Positions 15,373 to 22,850 of a stretch of 25,884 nucleotides of DNA are shown piece after piece (position 1 is the stretch's first letter; the number at the start of each line of letters is the position of its first letter). The notes under the pieces are model-generated. The model saw nothing but the letters and a program-made list of their open reading frames with translations, ran no database searches and was not told the origin of the DNA. The DNA is from CAZMMV01 sp964567475 (GTDB lineage: Bacteria > Bacillota > Clostridia > Tissierellales > Tissierellaceae): contig CAZMMV010000018.1 of assembly GCA_964567475.1 (NCBI GenBank), positions 1 to 25,884 on the forward strand, written 5' to 3'. The position numbers and the translations under genes were made by a program.

Positions 15373-15763
15373 AATTATTCTTATCCTCCTCATTAATAGG
15401 ATAGACTAATACATGAAGCTTCCACAGTTTATTACATTTTTGACTTTTTTTTAATTTAATTTCATAATCCTTATATTCACTGCTAGAATTTAATATTATT
15501 TCAATACTATCATTTATCTTAAAAGAGCTTATTATATCTTCTAACTTAGTGTCTAAAATATAAATAGAAGAATCATCTTTGTCCTTAAAAGCTTTAATTT
15601 TCTCTATACTCATTTCTCCTAAATACATCATTTCTGCTTTTGGGAAATATTTATTTGATAGTTTAAAAGAAGAATTAATAATCGGTAAAACTACTACAGA
15701 AATCAATCCTAGTAAGCATAGACCAATAAGAACTTCTACTAGAGTAAAACCTTTATTTTTCAT
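15338..15763 (-). CDS. Type IV minor prepilin, PilV/GspI-like
   Basis: Counting from the ATG at 15763 (141 aa), the leader is M-K-N-K-G, then F-T-L-V-E-V-L-I, a canonical prepilin peptidase site with Glu at +5. A short head domain of about 110 residues follows. The start was chosen because GAGGT lies 6 nt upstream; an ATG at 15781 overlaps the previous gene's stop and has no site. The position between FimT-like and PilW-like genes matches the usual minor pilin order fimT-pilV-pilW-pilX. The head does not match any specific partner that I can name. Confidence 0.83.
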   Translation of the reverse strand: MKNKGFTLVEVLIGLCLLGLISVVVLPIINSSFKLSNKYFPKAEMMYLGEMSIEKIKAFKDKDDSSIYILDTKLEDIISSFKINDSIEIILNSSSEYKDYEIKLKKSQKCNKLWKLHVLVYPINEEDKNNYVQYKALLPSK

Positions 15764-15777
15764 ATGATTACCTCGCA

Positions 15778-16227
15778 TCATTTTATTTCATAAATATTAA
15801 TCTTTCCTGTTACAGGTAATATTTTCAACTGTACAATTTTGTTTTTCTTATTTCGTAAAGCAAAGGTTCCAGATTTACCCGGTGAACCCGTAGGTAAGAA
15901 AGGAATATTACTATCAAAATTATTTCCTGGGAGTATATTCCAATAGATTAAATGTTTCTTTTTTATTATTTTATTTTTATTACTTATACTATAAAAATTA
16001 TTCTTATCGTCTATCTCGAAAATATATAGATTACCTTTTAAAATAGAATTATTTCTAGAATGCATCATATCTCTTTTTAATTCTTTCATTTCTTGCCCTT
16101 CTTTAAATCTTCCTATAACTTTTATACTTGGTACTGCAATTGACAGGATAACAGACAATAATCCTAATACTAATAAAATTTCAAGTAGAGTATATCCATA
16201 TTTTTTATAATTAATATTGTGATTCAT
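15778..16227 (-). CDS. Type IV minor prepilin, FimT/GspH-like
   Basis: The 149-aa product has leader residues 1-11 ending K-K-Y-G, then Y-T-L-L-E-I-L-L with Glu at +5, so Tyr rather than Phe is the first mature residue. The hydrophobic helix runs to about residue 37 and is followed by the E-L-K-R-D-M-M-H-S-R-N-N segment typical of FimT/GspH. The head ends with L-P-V-T-G-K-I-N-I-Y, matching the closing strand of that family. The ATG start has no clear ribosome-binding site and overlaps the end of the SLH gene by 17 nt, so translation probably depends on coupling. Confidence 0.82.
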   Translation of the reverse strand: MNHNINYKKYGYTLLEILLVLGLLSVILSIAVPSIKVIGRFKEGQEMKELKRDMMHSRNNSILKGNLYIFEIDDKNNFYSISNKNKIIKKKHLIYWNILPGNNFDSNIPFLPTGSPGKSGTFALRNKKNKIVQLKILPVTGKINIYEIK

Positions 16228-18064
16228 TTAAATGGTGTAGCAGAAATACAAATTCCGCTCTAGTTATTTTATTATTCAAACTATCCTTACTCTTAGACCT
16301 AAATCTTTTTTCATATATTAGTTTTTCTGCAATCTTATCCCATTTAAAATCTTTATCTACAAGTACATTAGACATTATAGCTTCTACTTCTTTATAAGTT
16401 ATAGGATTATTAGGTCTAAAATTATTATCAGGATAACCATTAACTAGACTATAGTATGTTGCATAAGAAATAGCCTTGTCAGCATATCCAAAATCTTTAT
16501 AATCTTTAAATCTAGCAATATTCTTTGAATCATAAGGTGGATACCAATCATATAATCTACTAAGCATAATTACGAATTCCCCCCTAGAAATTTCTTTATC
16601 TGGTCTAAATGTTTCATCAGGATATCCATATATAATCTCTCTTTTAAGATAAGTATTTATCTCATCTCTAGCCCAATGTCCTCTAATATCATGAAAAATT
16701 GCTAACTGATTATCTACTCTAACAGCATAAATATTCCCTAAAGAATCCATATTATTTATATTTATATTTGCAATTAAATAATTTTCTTCTTGCTTGGACG
16801 GTAAATATACCCATTTATTGTAATGATATTTATATATGCCATATTTAGCATCCTTTCCATATGACTTAAATTTAATAGTTATATTTTTATTTTTATCAAA
16901 AGTCCCTATTGAATTAAGTATTTTCAATGCATAAACTTCAGAAGCCTTAGTATGTCTACAAGAATTAGGATTTATATCTAGAGTAGTCATAGAATCTATA
17001 GTAACAATAACATCATTGTAATAAGTTCCAGCTTCTATATCTACTAAAAATTTATTATCTCCAGGAATAGCAATGCTATCTTTTCCATCAATACTAATCC
17101 TTTCTGTATAGGTATTAACTTTGTTACTATCCTGTTGCAATTTCTTATAAGTTTCATTATAAGAAATCATAAACCCATCCCAATAGCCATTTATAAAAGA
17201 ATTTTTATAATCTATAGATTGAAAAGCCAGTCCATATTCATTAACTATAAAAACATCTTCTGTTTTATGACTTGTCCAAGAATTAGGTTTCCTCAGGGTA
17301 ACATCTAAGATAGCAGCGTAATCACCTTTCATCTTACCTATATCTCTTCCTCCTTCTTCTCCATTTAAATTTGGTGTTTTTATAGCTTTCTTATTAGATT
17401 CCCTGTATACCTTATTATAGTAAATCATATATCCACCATTAGTTTTATCACCTGATGAACTTTCACCAAATTCAAAACCACATAAAAAAGCATCTTCATA
17501 TTCCCTTGATTCTTTATTTAAATTAAACATATCAATTATTTCTCTACTAGAAGGCATATTTCTAGTATAATCATTCCTAAGATCTAGCAAATAATCCTTT
17601 TTACCATTTAAATTAGCTAAATTTTTAGCATATTCATTTCCATCCTTCAATCCTTCTTCATATGAATAACTTTTATTACTATATTTTGCTCCCTGAAAAG
17701 CACTTTCAAAGGATATTTTATATGCCTTTTTAAAAAGATTTATAAATTCAAATTTATAGTCTCTAGATTCTTTATTAAGCTCGAAGATACTAGTTAGTTT
17801 ACTATCACTAGGGTAGTATCTTTCCCAATTATTTTTTTCATCCGATTTGTATGCAATATATCCATCTACTCTACCCATACTAGTGCCAAAATCCTTTGCA
17901 CCATATATAGAAATGATCTCTTTTGATTCTATCTCTTCCTCTTTATAGCTTTCTTTATAAGATTTTTTAAATTCTTTTTTATATCCTTTTATAAATCCTT
18001 CAATATAATTATTTGATTTTTCATCTAAAAATTTTAATTTATAATAATCTATCCTTTTTTTCAA
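16211..18064 (-). CDS. Surface protein with internal repeats and SLH domains (3' part of an interrupted gene)
   Basis: This 617-aa frame has no signal peptide. Residues 1-310 hold repeats of about 80-90 aa, each with spaced glycines, then (L)N-K-E-S-R-x-Y and an F/Y-rich end such as G-Y-x-x-x-F-x-x-S-Y. A middle beta-rich region covers about 320-450. SLH domains lie at 457-502 (W-A-R-D-E-I, then Y-P-D-E-T-F-R-P) and 519-565 (G-Y-P-D-N-N-F-R-P), with a degenerate third at 571-612; such domains hold proteins to wall-linked polysaccharide. It begins at a TTG with only a weak GAAGTGA upstream. The same frame continues upstream through a single TGA into the signal-peptide fragment at 18259-18074, so the two are probably one ~682-aa gene. 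Confidence 0.8.
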   Translation of the reverse strand: MKKRIDYYKLKFLDEKSNNYIEGFIKGYKKEFKKSYKESYKEEEIESKEIISIYGAKDFGTSMGRVDGYIAYKSDEKNNWERYYPSDSKLTSIFELNKESRDYKFEFINLFKKAYKISFESAFQGAKYSNKSYSYEEGLKDGNEYAKNLANLNGKKDYLLDLRNDYTRNMPSSREIIDMFNLNKESREYEDAFLCGFEFGESSSGDKTNGGYMIYYNKVYRESNKKAIKTPNLNGEEGGRDIGKMKGDYAAILDVTLRKPNSWTSHKTEDVFIVNEYGLAFQSIDYKNSFINGYWDGFMISYNETYKKLQQDSNKVNTYTERISIDGKDSIAIPGDNKFLVDIEAGTYYNDVIVTIDSMTTLDINPNSCRHTKASEVYALKILNSIGTFDKNKNITIKFKSYGKDAKYGIYKYHYNKWVYLPSKQEENYLIANININNMDSLGNIYAVRVDNQLAIFHDIRGHWARDEINTYLKREIIYGYPDETFRPDKEISRGEFVIMLSRLYDWYPPYDSKNIARFKDYKDFGYADKAISYATYYSLVNGYPDNNFRPNNPITYKEVEAIMSNVLVDKDFKWDKIAEKLIYEKRFRSKSKDSLNNKITRAEFVFLLHHLNESQY

Positions 18065-18073
18065 AATATCACT

Positions 18074-18259
18074 TCAAGTATCTTCATTGTTTTTTTTATC
18101 AGAAATACCAGTAGCTTTTCCGTCTTCTTTTCCTAATCTAATACCTGCTTTATGACCAGCATCAAAATCATAATTATATCCACTTTCTCCTAAAACTTCT
18201 ATACTAGTAAATAATATAATAAATCCTAAAAACAAACTTAATATTTTGGAAATTTTCAT
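18074..18259 (-). CDS. Signal-peptide fragment of the interrupted SLH surface protein (5' part)
   Basis: The 61-aa frame begins with a clear export signal (M-K-I-S-K-I-L, hydrophobic core to about residue 19, then E-V-L-G-E-S), followed by G-H-K-A-G-I-R-L-G-K-E-D-G. That resembles the Gly-spaced start of the repeats in the next frame (G-A-K-D-F-G-T-S-M-G-R-V-D-G). It stops at a TGA (18076-18074). The next frame is in phase, only three sense codons away from its TTG. A run of eight A lies seven codons before the stop, but shifting there does not connect the two halves. The ATG follows AGAGGGTG, 12 nt after pilO. By itself it would give only a short secreted peptide. Confidence 0.72.
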   Translation of the reverse strand: MKISKILSLFLGFIILFTSIEVLGESGYNYDFDAGHKAGIRLGKEDGKATGISDKKNNEDT

Positions 18260-18271
18260 TCTTTCACCCTC

Positions 18272-19699
18272 TTAATGTTTTTTTAGTACAAGAACTTTGC
18301 CATCTTTTAAAATCTCATCAGATTCAATTTCATTTAATCTCATGATCTCCTTTATATATTTATTTGTTCCATAATATTTTTCACTTATTAAATCTATAGT
18401 TTCTCCTTTTTCTACTATGTGAAATATATGCTGTGATATACTCATATCACTACCATCTTCACTTACATTTCTTTTATATATTGCATCAAGTTTATCTAGT
18501 AAAATAACACCACAATCCTCTCTATCCTCTAGTATTTCTAAATATAAACTTTCTAATTTTATAGGATAAATATTTATATCCTGAGGTGGTGGAGTCTCTA
18601 TATATCTCCAACCTGTCCAACCTATACCCTCACATATAGGAAGTAAAATTTCTTCACCCATTTGACCTTTAAATCCTAAACCTATAATTGCAGGAGAATA
18701 ATCGTAGGAATATACCCATATTCCTACGATATTTGGGGGATACTTAAGTAAGACATTATTTCTTGTAACATCAATAAAGGCACAATTTTCTTTTTCAACT
18801 GCCAATATATTATATTCAAGTTTTAAAGAATGCTTTTTAAATCTTGACTTATTAGATAAACTTACATTTCCTTTAACGTATTTTTGAGATGGTATAAAAT
18901 AATTATTTTCATCTTCAAAATCTAATAAATTTTCTACTATATAAGGTTTCATTTCTGGAATTTGTTTATGTATTTCCATTTGTCCATCAACTTCAAAGTT
19001 TGCTCTCTTATCACATTCTTGATCAACTTGAAAATCATGGGCCACAAAAGGAGTATCCTTATGATTTTTAGAAACTGTATCTACAGGAACTGTATCTATA
19101 TAAACTATATCCTTTTCAGATTTAGCAATTCCTTGTAAGCTATATATCTTAAGAGACATATTTCCACTTAACTTTTTATCCATAGCCCTATCCATAAATA
19201 AATTATCTACTAAGATTTTTCTAGGACTTTCTTTTATGGAATTTAAAGTATCTAGAATTCCCTCATAATCTCCTGAATATGGAATTAATACATCCATGCT
19301 TTTTATTTTAAAACCACCTAATTCACTAAATTCTGGTCTATTGAAATTTAAATCTGATATAGATATATTATCATTTTCAATAAGATCATTAAGTATATAT
19401 ATAATTTGAGCTTGATCTAAAGTAGGAAAATACTGAGAAATTATTTCTTCTTTTTCCCTGTTTAAATCCTGCCACTCTTTATTTATAGAATTCTCTTTTC
19501 TTAAGATAGAATTTATTTTTTCAATTTTTACTTTATATTCTAATTCTTTAGCTTTTAGGGTAATTAGTTTTTCTTTTTGAGGGGTATAAATAACTCTATA
19601 GCATAAGTAAAATAAAATAACTATAAATAAAAGAAATAATAATATTTTTTCATTTTTTGTTAATCCTCTAGTCTTGAATTTTTTCTGACTTTTTTCCAT
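18272..19699 (-). CDS. pilO: PilO-like pilus alignment protein fused to a jelly-roll-like domain and LysM
   Basis: PilO pairs with PilN in the membrane and links the pilus motor to the wall. Residues 1-195 fit PilO: a membrane helix at 18-37, a coiled coil (42-88), and a ferredoxin-like region (95-190) with the F-N-R-P-E and V-L-I-P-Y-S-G-D-Y-E-G pieces. A linker follows. Residues about 255-410 resemble a beta jelly-roll seen in clostridial surface proteins (V-G-I-W-V-Y, then G-W-T-G-W-R-Y-I-E and Y-P-I-K-L-E-S-L-Y-L). A LysM domain (about 424-473, H-I-V-E-K-G-E-T-I-D) ends the protein and should bind peptidoglycan. Normal PilO is near 200 aa, so 475 aa is unusual. It overlaps pilN by 32 nt and has only a distant GGGAG. 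Confidence 0.82.
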   Translation of the reverse strand: MEKSQKKFKTRGLTKNEKILLFLLFIVILFYLCYRVIYTPQKEKLITLKAKELEYKVKIEKINSILRKENSINKEWQDLNREKEEIISQYFPTLDQAQIIYILNDLIENDNISISDLNFNRPEFSELGGFKIKSMDVLIPYSGDYEGILDTLNSIKESPRKILVDNLFMDRAMDKKLSGNMSLKIYSLQGIAKSEKDIVYIDTVPVDTVSKNHKDTPFVAHDFQVDQECDKRANFEVDGQMEIHKQIPEMKPYIVENLLDFEDENNYFIPSQKYVKGNVSLSNKSRFKKHSLKLEYNILAVEKENCAFIDVTRNNVLLKYPPNIVGIWVYSYDYSPAIIGLGFKGQMGEEILLPICEGIGWTGWRYIETPPPQDINIYPIKLESLYLEILEDREDCGVILLDKLDAIYKRNVSEDGSDMSISQHIFHIVEKGETIDLISEKYYGTNKYIKEIMRLNEIESDEILKDGKVLVLKKH

Positions 19700-20249
19700 C
19701 TATAGTAACATCTCCCATTATAATACTTACATTAAAATTATAATAATCCTCTTGTAAGGAAATATTAGATACAAATATTTCTTCCACATTTTCTAACATT
19801 TCTAATCCCTTTTCAAATTCTGCTATGGACCGCTTTCCTCCTGCAATACCAACTAATTGAATATCATCATTATTTATTCCAATAGAGGTAAGAAATAAAT
19901 CCTCTGGCATAATTGAAATAATACTATCTAATAACAATTCATTTATTATGTCTTTTGATTCTATAATCTGGTCTAGTTTCCTGATCTTTACAACAGAGTC
20001 TTTAAACTTACTAACTTCAATTTTTCTTTCTTGAATTTTATCTATCTTACTTAAAAGCTCTGGATTTTCAGCAACAGATTTTAAATTGTTTACTACACTT
20101 GTCTCTTCTTTTATAAGAATATGATTATATAATGAGTAAGTACAAAAAAATAATATAAGAAAAATAGATAGGGCAAAACAAACAATCTTTTTATCTATTT
20201 TAAATTGATCTTTTTCAATGTAATCTTCAAAAAAGTTTAAATCTCTCAT
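19668..20249 (-). CDS. pilN: Type IV pilus assembly protein PilN
   Basis: PilN is a bitopic membrane protein that binds cytoplasmic PilM through its N-terminal tail and pairs with PilO outside. The 193-aa product starts M-R-D-L-N-F-F, a variant of the I-N-L-L-P tail that docks in PilM. It has a membrane helix at about 22-42, a coiled coil (50-95) and a C-terminal fold containing I-M-P-E-D-L-F-L-T-S-I and E-F-E-K-G-L-E-M-L. The ATG overlaps the pilM stop by 4 nt, as expected for coupled pilMN. Confidence 0.88.
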   Translation of the reverse strand: MRDLNFFEDYIEKDQFKIDKKIVCFALSIFLILFFCTYSLYNHILIKEETSVVNNLKSVAENPELLSKIDKIQERKIEVSKFKDSVVKIRKLDQIIESKDIINELLLDSIISIMPEDLFLTSIGINNDDIQLVGIAGGKRSIAEFEKGLEMLENVEEIFVSNISLQEDYYNFNVSIIMGDVTIDGKKSEKIQD

Positions 20250-21313
20250 TTTGCTACCTCATCAATTCGTATTAACCCACCTATGGCATTAGAATAACCT
20301 TCCAACTCATTATTTCCATTTATTTTTTGTAAACTTGTTAATTTAATACAAGATATATTAAAATAATTAGAAAACAAATTATCTATTTCACTAATATTGG
20401 AAAGTCCTCCTTGAATTAATATTAAGTTAATCTCATTTGAATCTTCTCTACTGGTATAATATCTAAATATACTTTCAATTTCTTTCATAATCTTTGTTAA
20501 TGTAGTTTTCGTTAAATTAATTAATCTAGAATCACCTGTAAAATCTATATTTTCTTTTGTAATATTACTAATATTCATAAGCTTTTTTTCTAATTCTTCT
20601 AAAGAATAATCAAAAAAACAAGATAAATCTTTATACAAGCTTTCAGCTCCAATACTTATAAACCTAGATACTTCTATCTTTCCATTTTTAACAATGGTCA
20701 ATTTAGTATTTTGACCTATATCAACTGATGCTATAACTATATCCCTAGTATTATAGTCCTCATTTATAAAATCACTATATTTAAGTAGTTTAGCAATAGA
20801 ATTCCCTTGATAATCTAATACTGCTGGTTTTAAACCAGTTTCTCTAATTAAATCTAAATGACAAAAAATCATATTTTTCGGAACTGCTATTAATAAAATC
20901 TTTAATTTTTCAACTTTATCTTGGATAACCTCATTTATTACAAGATTATTAACTACATAATCTACAGGGTCAACAGGTAAAAACTCCTCTAATTGAAAAT
21001 TTATAAGTGAAGTTATTTCTTTATCAGAAACTTTTGGTATAAGGACCTCCCTAGTAATAATAGAAGAACTATTTACTACTCCATAAGTTAAGCTTGTTTT
21101 AATTTTATTATCTTTAATTGATTTTTTTAATAAACTGATTATAACATCCTTGTCTAATATTTCTCCGTTTCTATATGAAGCTTCTGGTAGTTTTATTTTA
21201 AATGATTTTAATATATTTATACTATTCTTTGTGTATCTTCCTTCTACAACTTTAATTTCATAGGAAGCAAAGTCTATGGATAAGATTTTTCTACTAGATG
21301 AATGAATTTTCAA
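20246..21313 (-). CDS. pilM: Type IV pilus assembly protein PilM (actin-like ATPase)
   Basis: PilM is a cytoplasmic actin/FtsA-like protein that connects the pilus ATPases to the PilN-PilO frame. The 355-aa product shows the fold's first phosphate loop (L-S-I-D-F-A-S-Y-E-I-K-V-V, 11-23), the conserved E-I-T-S-L-I-N-F-Q-L-E-E-F-L-P segment, and a second phosphate loop (S-V-D-I-G-Q-N-T-K-L-T, near 195-205) followed by E-V-S-R-F-I-S-I-G. The Q-G-G-L-S-N segment near the end fits the adenosine region. The start is a TTG at 21313, with GGGAG about 11 nt upstream. Confidence 0.9.
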   Translation of the reverse strand: MKIHSSSRKILSIDFASYEIKVVEGRYTKNSINILKSFKIKLPEASYRNGEILDKDVIISLLKKSIKDNKIKTSLTYGVVNSSSIITREVLIPKVSDKEITSLINFQLEEFLPVDPVDYVVNNLVINEVIQDKVEKLKILLIAVPKNMIFCHLDLIRETGLKPAVLDYQGNSIAKLLKYSDFINEDYNTRDIVIASVDIGQNTKLTIVKNGKIEVSRFISIGAESLYKDLSCFFDYSLEELEKKLMNISNITKENIDFTGDSRLINLTKTTLTKIMKEIESIFRYYTSREDSNEINLILIQGGLSNISEIDNLFSNYFNISCIKLTSLQKINGNNELEGYSNAIGGLIRIDEVAK

Positions 21314-21351
21314 TATCTAATCGTCTCCCTTACTTTTTTCTAAATATTTAT

Positions 21352-22122
21352 TTACCTAATTCTAATAATGAAATTATTAATATACCAGTCAATTAATCCT
21401 TCACCCCAAAACAAGGTCATCATAAATCCTAATATTATAAAAGGACCAAAGGGTATAGGATCATGTTTTGATTTTATTTTTCTTAATAATAAAAATACAG
21501 ATATAACTCCACCTAGAATAAAAGATAAAAATATATTCAATAATATTAATCTAATACCTAATACAAAACCTAATGTGGATATTAAAATTACATCTCCTTC
21601 CCCCATACCACCATGGGATAAAATAATTATAATTAAAAAAAATCCACCTGCTAAAATAACAGCCCCCAATGAATCAAGTAAATTTATAGAAATTTGATTC
21701 CTGTAATAACTTGTAAATTTACTTAAAATTGATAATATCAAGACTATTGCCAATAGACTATCCGGTATTATCATTTCTTTTAAATCAATAATAGCAACTA
21801 CAATTAAAATAGATGAAATAAGTCCATAGAATATAAAATCTACAGATAAATCAAACTTATTAAATAATAACAAATAAATAATTCCGTTAAGTAATTCAAT
21901 TATAGGATATTGAATTGGAATTTTTTCTTTACAATATCTACATTTTCCTTTTAATATAACATAAGAAAATACAGGTATATTATCATACCACTTAATACTA
22001 ATACTACAATTAATACAGTGAGAAGATGGTAAAACTATGCTTTCTTTCCTTGGTATTCTATATATACATACATTTAAAAATGAACCTATTATTAAACCAT
22101 ATACGAATATCAGTAAAGTCAT
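21352..22122 (-). CDS. pilD: Prepilin leader peptidase / N-methyltransferase PilD
   Basis: This membrane aspartyl protease cuts prepilins after the leader Gly and can methylate the new N-terminus. The start is the second of two adjacent ATGs (22122, 256 aa), as it is better spaced from AAGGAG. Visible features are G-S-F-L-N-V-C-I-Y-R-I-P (13-24), two CxxC pairs (C36/C39 and C61/C64) of the methyltransferase zinc region, and the catalytic aspartates D113 (I-D-L-K-E-M-I-I-P-D) and D177 (G-G-M-G-E-G-D). Seven or eight membrane helices are expected. Its substrates are presumably PilA and the minor pilins in this locus. Confidence 0.95.
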   Translation of the reverse strand: MTLLIFVYGLIIGSFLNVCIYRIPRKESIVLPSSHCINCSISIKWYDNIPVFSYVILKGKCRYCKEKIPIQYPIIELLNGIIYLLLFNKFDLSVDFIFYGLISSILIVVAIIDLKEMIIPDSLLAIVLILSILSKFTSYYRNQISINLLDSLGAVILAGGFFLIIIILSHGGMGEGDVILISTLGFVLGIRLILLNIFLSFILGGVISVFLLLRKIKSKHDPIPFGPFIILGFMMTLFWGEGLIDWYINNFIIRIR

Positions 22123-22201
22123 CATTAACTCCTTTTAATTTAAATATTTTTTCACTAAACTATCTAAATGAATACTTTTGATATCTCTTTATATTTATAG
22201 T

Positions 22202-22241
22202 TATGGATAGATAGGGAAGTTTCCTCCCCACAAGATCCATA
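22202..22241 (-). promoter_or_regulatory. RNA hairpin with GAAA loop between pilA and pilD
   Basis: In the minus-strand RNA an outer 7-bp stem (TATGGAT at 22241-22235 with ATCCATA at 22208-22202) encloses an internal loop and an inner 6-bp stem GGGGAG/CTTCCC capped by GAAA. No T-run follows, so it is not a simple terminator. A likely role is to protect or limit the pilA transcript relative to the downstream genes. The rest of this 155-nt gap shows nothing clear. Confidence 0.5.
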
Positions 22242-22280
22242 GTTTTATAAAAATAAACTCATTCTACTTAACTTACTAAT

Positions 22281-22712
22281 CTATACTTCATTGCCTCTTT
22301 CTGCCTTAAAACTTGTGAAATTTGGATTATCAATATTACTTTTAGTATCTGCTACAGTTGGACTAGCTTTGACTACTCCTTCTTTGATAGTATAAAACCC
22401 TGGTTTTGTAGGCCACCTTTGTAAATAATCATCTACAAAGTTATTACTGCTTGATTCTTCTTTACCGACAACTTTTCCATCTTCATTGATTGTTAATTGT
22501 TTAATATCATTACCGTCTGCCTGATATATAGTTATAGCACTTTCTATAGTACGAATATTTGCAGCATGTGCAGACCATTTAGCTTTGTCTCTAGTCGTTG
22601 TTAACTTTGGCACCGCTATAGCTGCTAAAATGCCTAATATGGCAATTACTACAACTAACTCAACCAAAGTAAAGCCTTTTTTGTTTCCTTTTAGATTAAT
22701 CCATTTAATCAT
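22281..22712 (-). CDS. pilA: Major type IV pilin
   Basis: The 143-aa prepilin has a 13-residue leader ending N-K-K-G, cut before F14. Mature residues F-T-L-V-E-V-V... keep Glu at +5, and the helix A-I-L-G-I-L-A-A-I-A-V-P follows, the classic pilin sequence. The head is about 95 residues without cysteine, so it lacks the disulfide loop of Gram-negative pilins, as in other clostridial pilins. The W-P-T-K-P-G-F-Y segment is common in such heads. It has its own promoter and the strong site AAAGGAGG, and is followed by a stable hairpin, all suiting a highly expressed structural subunit. Confidence 0.94.
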   Translation of the reverse strand: MIKWINLKGNKKGFTLVELVVVIAILGILAAIAVPKLTTTRDKAKWSAHAANIRTIESAITIYQADGNDIKQLTINEDGKVVGKEESSSNNFVDDYLQRWPTKPGFYTIKEGVVKASPTVADTKSNIDNPNFTSFKAERGNEV

Positions 22713-22803
22713 AATTTTTATCCTCCTTTTAAATTATAATAATTTCTTAATTCTATAAATTAACTTAACCTTTCTTTATCCCCCTTCCTTCAATAAAATT
22801 TAC

Positions 22804-22831
22804 ATTATAATTACAATAACAAACCTTTCAA
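22804..22831 (-). promoter_or_regulatory. Sigma-A type promoter of the major pilin gene
   Basis: TTGAAA (22831-22826) and TATAAT (22809-22804) are spaced by 16 nt. The start is predicted near 22797, giving an ~85-nt leader that contains a purine-rich tract (GAAGGAAGGGGG type, about 22777-22790). The leader is too short for, and shows no core of, a c-di-GMP riboswitch. Confidence 0.72.
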
Positions 22832-22850
22832 GTCTTATACTAATTAATAA

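Noticed and set aside
18074..18110. Frameshift at the A8 run as cause of the split SLH gene
   Set aside because: Both parts are already in the same frame. Shifting by one base at the run leads to early stops, so the in-frame TGA alone explains the split.
22713..22850. c-di-GMP riboswitch in the pilA leader
   Set aside because: Such riboswitches control pili in some Clostridia, but the ~85-nt leader is AT-rich, lacks the conserved core and has no terminator-like expression platform.
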